From contig JANXEI010000001.1 in the NCBI GenBank assembly GCA_025058835.1, positions 190,561-254,560 of the forward strand: 64,000 nucleotides of DNA. Direction: 5' to 3'. Below the pieces are notes generated by a model. That model was not told where the DNA came from. It saw nothing but the letters and a program-made list of their open reading frames with translations, and did not search any database. The position numbers and the translations under genes are program-made. This DNA comes from Acidilobaceae archaeon. GTDB lineage: Archaea > Thermoproteota > Thermoprotei_A > Sulfolobales > Acidilobaceae. Positions 59,729 to 64,000 of this stretch are shown here, piece after piece (positions within the stretch are counted from its first letter, which is position 1; each line of letters starts with the position of its first letter).

Positions 59729-60988
59729 CGGCGCTTCCTCTAGCTTAACAACGGCCCTCTCCCCCTTTGCCGGAGAGTACAGGGTTAGCGAGTTGGTCTC
59801 AGCCTCCGACATCCCCACGAAGGCAATGACGGGCACGCCCAGCCTCCTCGCCCTCTTCCTCTGCGACTCCTCGCTTGCCCTAGCGGGATCTATCCTCACG
59901 TTCAAGCCGCTCCTCCTAAGCTCTTTAGCTGCCCTCCATGCATAGCTGAGAAAGCTCCAGTCCACCACGACCAGGTACACGTCCGTTACGGTGCTCCTTG
60001 ACGCCTTGAGTATGCCAAGCTCTACCCCTGCATCGATTAGCCTCTCTATCCCGAGGCTCGCTCCCGTTGCGGGGATGTCCTTGCCCGTAAACGTGCCTAT
60101 GAGCTTGTCGTACCTTCCGCCTCCTGCCACGCTCCCGATCTTGGGCTGATCCAGCACCACCTCCAAGATGGGACCGGTATAGTAGTCTAGCCCCCTCACC
60201 AGGCTAAGGTCAAAGGTCACCTCCCCTGCTAAACTTGTCAGCTGTTCTAGGTGATCGCATGCCTCCTTGGCCTTGGCGTTGTGTGAGTACCTAGAACATA
60301 TTGCCCTCATGGAATCTGCTCCCCCGCCGAGAGATATCAGGCTCATGATCTTCTCCGCAAGGCTCTCCCCTACGGTCCTAGTGAGCTCCTTCCTTACTCC
60401 CTCAGCTCCTATCTTGTCCAGCTTGTCTATTGACCTGTACACAGGGAGAGGGTCTTTGAGGCCGAGCTCCTCCTCGAAGACGGCCGAGAGGAGCCTCCTG
60501 TCGTTGAGCCTGATCCTGAAGCCGCTGAAGCCGAGCTCCCTGAGGGACTCCCCCACCACGTCCACTATCTCTGCATCTGCCTCAGGATAAGGGCTACCCA
60601 CAATGTCCACATCGCACTGATAGAACTCCCTATAGCGCCCCCTCTGCGGCTCCTCGTGCCTCCACACCGGGGCTATGTGGTACCTCTTGAAGGGGAGCGG
60701 GATGTCCATGTTGTTTGAGATGAAACGCGCTAGAGGGACAGTGAGGTCGTAGCGAAGCGCATACTCTTTTTTACTCCACGGATCGGTGAAGCGCCACATT
60801 AGCTTGCCCTCCGCCTCCTCCCCATACTTGCCAGCAAGCGTCTCCCAGTTCTCTACTGCCGGCGTGTCGAGGGGCTCGTAGCCGTAGCGCTCGAAGACCC
60901 TCACGATCTTTCCGATGACCTCCCTCCTCAAGAGCATGACCTCGGGAGGGAAGTCCCTGAAGCCCCTCGGAGGCCTGTATTCTCTCAT
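59702..60988 (-). CDS. hisS: Histidyl-tRNA synthetase
   Basis: A 428-residue class II synthetase. Motif 1 lies around GYEPLDTPAVENWETL, motif 2 is APVWRHEEPQRGRYREFYQCDVD, the histidine-specific RGLDYYTGPILEV is present, and motif 3 is GASLGIERLI. An anticodon-binding domain follows. ATG at 60988. Divergent from PEP synthase with a shared TATA-like element. Confidence 0.96.
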   Translation of the reverse strand: MREYRPPRGFRDFPPEVMLLRREVIGKIVRVFERYGYEPLDTPAVENWETLAGKYGEEAEGKLMWRFTDPWSKKEYALRYDLTVPLARFISNNMDIPLPFKRYHIAPVWRHEEPQRGRYREFYQCDVDIVGSPYPEADAEIVDVVGESLRELGFSGFRIRLNDRRLLSAVFEEELGLKDPLPVYRSIDKLDKIGAEGVRKELTRTVGESLAEKIMSLISLGGGADSMRAICSRYSHNAKAKEACDHLEQLTSLAGEVTFDLSLVRGLDYYTGPILEVVLDQPKIGSVAGGGRYDKLIGTFTGKDIPATGASLGIERLIDAGVELGILKASRSTVTDVYLVVVDWSFLSYAWRAAKELRRSGLNVRIDPARASEESQRKRARRLGVPVIAFVGMSEAETNSLTLYSPAKGERAVVKLEEAPLVVRRFLS

Positions 60989-61021
60989 GACCTAACGCCT
61001 GCAGGAGAGGGCTGGGGAAAG

Positions 61022-61029
61022 TATAAATA
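61022..61029. promoter_or_regulatory. Shared bidirectional TATA box, hisS and ppsA
   Basis: TATAAATA on plus is 34-41 bases before the ppsA TTG; its complement TATTTATA is 34-41 bases before the hisS ATG. It is the only AT-rich box in the 74-base spacer and lies midway. Confidence 0.55.
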
Positions 61030-61062
61030 TGTAGAATGGTTGAAAAAACCAGGTGAGCACTT

Positions 61063-63477
61063 TTGGAGAGACCGCTTATTTTGAGACTCTCTGATGCCAC
61101 GCCACAACACAAAAACCTCATCGGCGGAAAGGCCATGGGCCTTTCTGAGATGTTGAGAGCGGGCATACCGGTACCGCCGGGCTTCGTGGTCACCACTGAG
61201 GCGTATAGGCAGTTCGTGCTCGAGACCGGCATTGCGGGCTACATCAGCTATGTGCTTGAGGACACCATAACGAGCGGGAAGCCTAGCGAATATGAGAAGG
61301 CAAGCGAGCTGATTAGAGCCAAGTTCGCAAGGACTCCCATGCCCCATAGCATCAGGGCTGAGATAGAGAGAGCATACCTTGCCCTCTCTGAGTCGCTAGG
61401 AGTGCAGGAACCGCTCGTAGCGGTTAGGAGCAGCGCCACCGTAGAGGATCTTCCTGAGGCCAGCTTTGCAGGCCAGCAGGAGACGTACCTGAACGTGAAG
61501 GGCGTAGACAACGTGGTGGAGATGGTGAAGAGGGCATGGAGCAGCCTCTGGACTGCAAGAGCCATGAGTTACAGGGACAGCCTTAACGTGGATCACGAGA
61601 CTGCCCTCATGGCAGTGATAGTGCAGAAGATGGTGAACAGTAGGACCAGCGGCGTGGCCTTCACCATTCACCCAGTAACGGGAGAGGAGGACAAGATAGT
61701 TATCGAGGCCATCTGGGGGCTAGGGGAGTACATTGTGGGGGGCAAGGTGACCCCCGACAGGTTCGTCCTCTCCAAGCCGAGCCTTGAGTTAGTGGAGAAG
61801 AGGATAAGCGAGAAGAGGAGGGGACTCTTCTACGATCCTAGGCTTAGGGCCAACGTGGAAATAGAGATCCCCTCCAGCGAAGAGGAGCTCAAGGTGCTTA
61901 TGGAGAAACATCCTGCTGTGGCAGAGCTCTTCTCAAAACACGGGATCAGGCCAGAGAGGCAGGCCCTCAGCGATGAGGAGGTCAGGGCTCTCGCTAGGCT
62001 GGCGCTGAAGGTGGAATCGTATTTCGGCAAGCCCATGGACATAGAGTGGGCAATAGATGCAGACATGACTGACGGCAATCTGTTCCTCGTGCAGGCCAGG
62101 CCTGAGACGGTTTGGAGCAAGAAGAGGGAGGAGAGGCCGAGAGAGGCTGGGATCGAGATAGGGAAGGTGTTGGTGAAAGGAGTGCCTGCCAGCCCAGGCA
62201 TGGCCTTTGGAGAGGTGAAGGTAGCCCTCACAGTGGAGGAGGCTGCCAGGAAGATGACGAAGGGAGATGTGCTAGTCACTAGAATGACCGACCCCGACTG
62301 GGTGCCCTACATGAAGATGGCCTCTGCAATAGTCACTGACGAGGGCGGCATGACCGCCCATGCAGCCATAGTGTCCAGAGAGCTGGGCATTCCTGCTGTG
62401 GTAGGTACAGGCAACGCAACGAAGACCCTAGCTGATGGGATGAAGGTCACGGTAGACGGGAGCAAGGGCGTGGTGTATTACGGGTTCCTAGAGGAGGCAA
62501 AGCCCAAGGTGACAAAAGAGGAGAGGCCAAAGGCCGAGCTCGTCGTGACGGCTCATCCCGTGACGGCTACAAAGATCTACATGAATCTAGGAGAGCCCGA
62601 GGAGATAGAAAGGTATGTAGATCTGCCCTTTGACGGCATAGGGCTCATGAGGGTAGAGTTCATAATAGCCAGCTGGATCCAGTATCACCCCCTCTACCTG
62701 ATAGAGCAGGGGAGGGGCGTCTACTTTGTGGACAAGCTAGCCGAAGGGATCGCCAAAGTTGCTGGCGCAATATACCCGCGGCCTGTTGTGGTCAGGTTCA
62801 GCGACTTCAAGACCAACGAGTACGCCAAGCTGAAAGGAGGGGAGAAATACGAGCAGGTTAACGAGAGGAACCCCATGATGGGATGGAGGGGCGTTTCCCG
62901 TTACATAAGCCCCCAGTACGAGCCTGCCTTCAGGCTCGAGGTCAGGGCAATAAAGAAGGTCAGGGATGAGTGGGGGCTGAAGAACGTCTGGGTCATGTTC
63001 CCCTTCGTGAGGACCACTTGGGAGCTAGAGAGAGCGCTGAAGATCATGGATGAGGAGGGCCTCAGCAGGGGAAGGGACTTCAAGGTCTGGATAATGGTGG
63101 AGGTGCCCAGCACTGTGTTCCTCGCAGAAGAGTTCGCTGACATGGTGGACGGTTTCAGCATTGGGAGCAACGACCTCACGCAGCTGGTGCTCGGAGCTGA
63201 CAGGGACAGCGGCCTGTTAGCGAGGATGGGATACTTCGACGAGAGAGATCCGGCAGTCCTCAAGGCTATGCGAAGGATCATAAGGGTTGCGAGGAAGAAG
63301 GGAGTTACGAGCAGCATCTGCGGTCAGGCGCCGAGCGTTTACCCTGAGATCGTGGAGTTCCTCGTGAAGGAGGGAGTGACCTCCATAAGCGTGAACCCTG
63401 ATGCAGTAGTTGCCACGAGGAGGCTGGTAGCTAGTATAGAGAACATGATAATCTTAGAAAAAGCTAGGAGAAAGTAG
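61063..63477 (+). CDS. ppsA: Phosphoenolpyruvate synthase
   Basis: An 804-residue pyruvate, water dikinase that makes PEP from pyruvate and ATP in gluconeogenesis. The N-terminal ATP-grasp domain has KNLIGGKAMGLSEML and AVRSSATVEDLPEASFAGQQETYLNV; the swivelling domain holds the phosphorylated H433 in GGMTAHAAIVSRELGIP; the C-terminal PEP/pyruvate barrel has GFSIGSNDLTQLVLGADRD and the catalytic cysteine in SICGQAPS. TTG at 61063 follows AGGTGAGC. Length is usual for archaeal enzymes. Confidence 0.97.
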   Translation: MERPLILRLSDATPQHKNLIGGKAMGLSEMLRAGIPVPPGFVVTTEAYRQFVLETGIAGYISYVLEDTITSGKPSEYEKASELIRAKFARTPMPHSIRAEIERAYLALSESLGVQEPLVAVRSSATVEDLPEASFAGQQETYLNVKGVDNVVEMVKRAWSSLWTARAMSYRDSLNVDHETALMAVIVQKMVNSRTSGVAFTIHPVTGEEDKIVIEAIWGLGEYIVGGKVTPDRFVLSKPSLELVEKRISEKRRGLFYDPRLRANVEIEIPSSEEELKVLMEKHPAVAELFSKHGIRPERQALSDEEVRALARLALKVESYFGKPMDIEWAIDADMTDGNLFLVQARPETVWSKKREERPREAGIEIGKVLVKGVPASPGMAFGEVKVALTVEEAARKMTKGDVLVTRMTDPDWVPYMKMASAIVTDEGGMTAHAAIVSRELGIPAVVGTGNATKTLADGMKVTVDGSKGVVYYGFLEEAKPKVTKEERPKAELVVTAHPVTATKIYMNLGEPEEIERYVDLPFDGIGLMRVEFIIASWIQYHPLYLIEQGRGVYFVDKLAEGIAKVAGAIYPRPVVVRFSDFKTNEYAKLKGGEKYEQVNERNPMMGWRGVSRYISPQYEPAFRLEVRAIKKVRDEWGLKNVWVMFPFVRTTWELERALKIMDEEGLSRGRDFKVWIMVEVPSTVFLAEEFADMVDGFSIGSNDLTQLVLGADRDSGLLARMGYFDERDPAVLKAMRRIIRVARKKGVTSSICGQAPSVYPEIVEFLVKEGVTSISVNPDAVVATRRLVASIENMIILEKARRK

Positions 63478-63482
63478 AGGCG

Positions 63483-64000
63483 CTAGCTCACCCTGATGGG
63501 CACGGGCAACAGCAGGAGCCCGTGCTCCTTGTACACGACTGTCTTTGCTCCCCCTACCACATATCCTATGTCTATGGTCGGGACTGTGTTGATCTTCAGC
63601 ACGAAGAGGAGAGAGCCATCGCTGCTAGCCCTCACGGTAGTCCTCAGAGTGAAGCTATCGCCAAAGCCTAGCCTTGCGGGCGTGACGCTCAGCTCCGACG
63701 CGTCATCCTCCGTTATCATGACTGCAAAGGAATCAGCAAATGACAGAGCATAGCTGCCGTGCACCCTTATTGAGACCTCCGTCGGAACGTTCCTCCTGAC
63801 GCTGAGCGGGCTAGGTCCGTCCATCCTTATCGGCTTCACGAGCACCTGGAAGGGCTCTGGGAAGCCTGCCTCCGGCGAGGCGTCAACCATGACTCCCTTT
63901 ATTATTAGCCAGACGGGGACGTCTGTTGCTCCGAACACGCCGGCATAGTGAGGCACGAAGATAGAGGAGAGCTTCGGGAGCGGAGAGTCGTAGAAAGCCT
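63483..64000 (-). CDS. Beta-rich protein, N-terminus cut by window edge
   Basis: The frame is open from the right edge (codons read through 64000) to a TAG at 63483, giving at least 172 residues; a GTG at 63956 is unlikely to be the start because protein-like sequence (FYDSPLPKLSSIF) continues upstream. The visible part is alternating beta strands with an immunoglobulin-like flavour (VRRNVPTEVSIRVHGSYAL, then LRTTVRASSDGSLLFVLKI). No membrane helix is visible at the C-terminus. Family unknown; convergent with ppsA with a five-base gap. Confidence 0.7.
   Translation of the reverse strand, partial: AFYDSPLPKLSSIFVPHYAGVFGATDVPVWLIIKGVMVDASPEAGFPEPFQVLVKPIRMDGPSPLSVRRNVPTEVSIRVHGSYALSFADSFAVMITEDDASELSVTPARLGFGDSFTLRTTVRASSDGSLLFVLKINTVPTIDIGYVVGGAKTVVYKEHGLLLLPVPIRVS

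Overview
Organism. The window reads as a hyperthermophilic or thermoacidophilic crenarchaeon (Thermoproteota). It carries glycerol-1-phosphate dehydrogenase for archaeal lipids, a 20S proteasome beta subunit, FttA/aCPSF1, archaeal aIF1, aIF1A, NMD3, RIO1, a Dim2-type KH protein, Rpo12, XPB, FEN1 and an aldehyde ferredoxin oxidoreductase. Bulk GC is high (roughly 57-60 percent by eye). Arginine is mostly AGG, GTG and TTG starts are frequent, and TATA boxes with GGTGA/GAGG ribosome binding sites are recognisable. The composition and a CydAA'-type bd oxidase would fit Acidilobales or a relative, but that is an inference; no rRNA is present to settle it. Layout. 1-10.8 kb: aldehyde oxidoreductase (cut by the left edge) divergent from a small membrane protein plus CstA; a translationally coupled triad built around an ArsA/Get3-family ATPase; a membrane protein; glycogen synthase; and a two-gene cytochrome bd oxidase. 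10.8-20 kb: peroxiredoxin, an ABC importer without binding protein, tRNA-Arg, a riboflavin reductase, a metallophosphoesterase, a membrane phosphodiesterase, an ion transporter and a beta-rich protein of unknown role. 20-25.5 kb: a Cas4-like nuclease coupled to IleRS and a small protein, divergent from an AbrB-ACT regulator; a TspO-like protein; tRNA-Ser. 25.6-42.4 kb: acyl-CoA synthetase, HtrA-like protease, radical SAM protein, tRNA-Thr, PUA protein, FttA, proteasome beta, glycerol-1-phosphate dehydrogenase, a metallo-beta-lactamase fold protein, SAM hydrolase, PhoH-KH, LeuRS, FEN1, tRNA-Pro and a nucleotidyltransferase. 42.4-48.2 kb: one giant 1922-residue membrane protein with an AT-rich segment inside it. 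48.3-64 kb: MFS transporter, XPB helicase with a small upstream gene, a beta-hydroxyacid dehydrogenase, an NMD3-aIF1A-RIO1-Dim2-agmatinase operon, Rpo12, aIF1, an AbrB-PhoU regulator with a membrane-anchored protein, a second radical SAM protein, HisRS, PEP synthase and a beta-rich protein cut by the right edge. How it fits together. The gene set is mostly housekeeping: translation, ribosome maturation, RNA 3' end processing, DNA repair, lipid backbone synthesis and central carbon, with respiratory and transport genes at the left. I see no rRNA, CRISPR array, insertion sequence or plasmid-type gene. Packing is extreme: no gene-free stretch exceeds 300 bases, and of 15 convergent junctions 12 have overlapping coding ends. 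Seven of those share a single CTAG that serves as both stop codons, and two more genes end inside the antisense strand of a tRNA. Several divergent pairs, including all three aminoacyl-tRNA synthetase genes, appear to share one symmetric TATA element.
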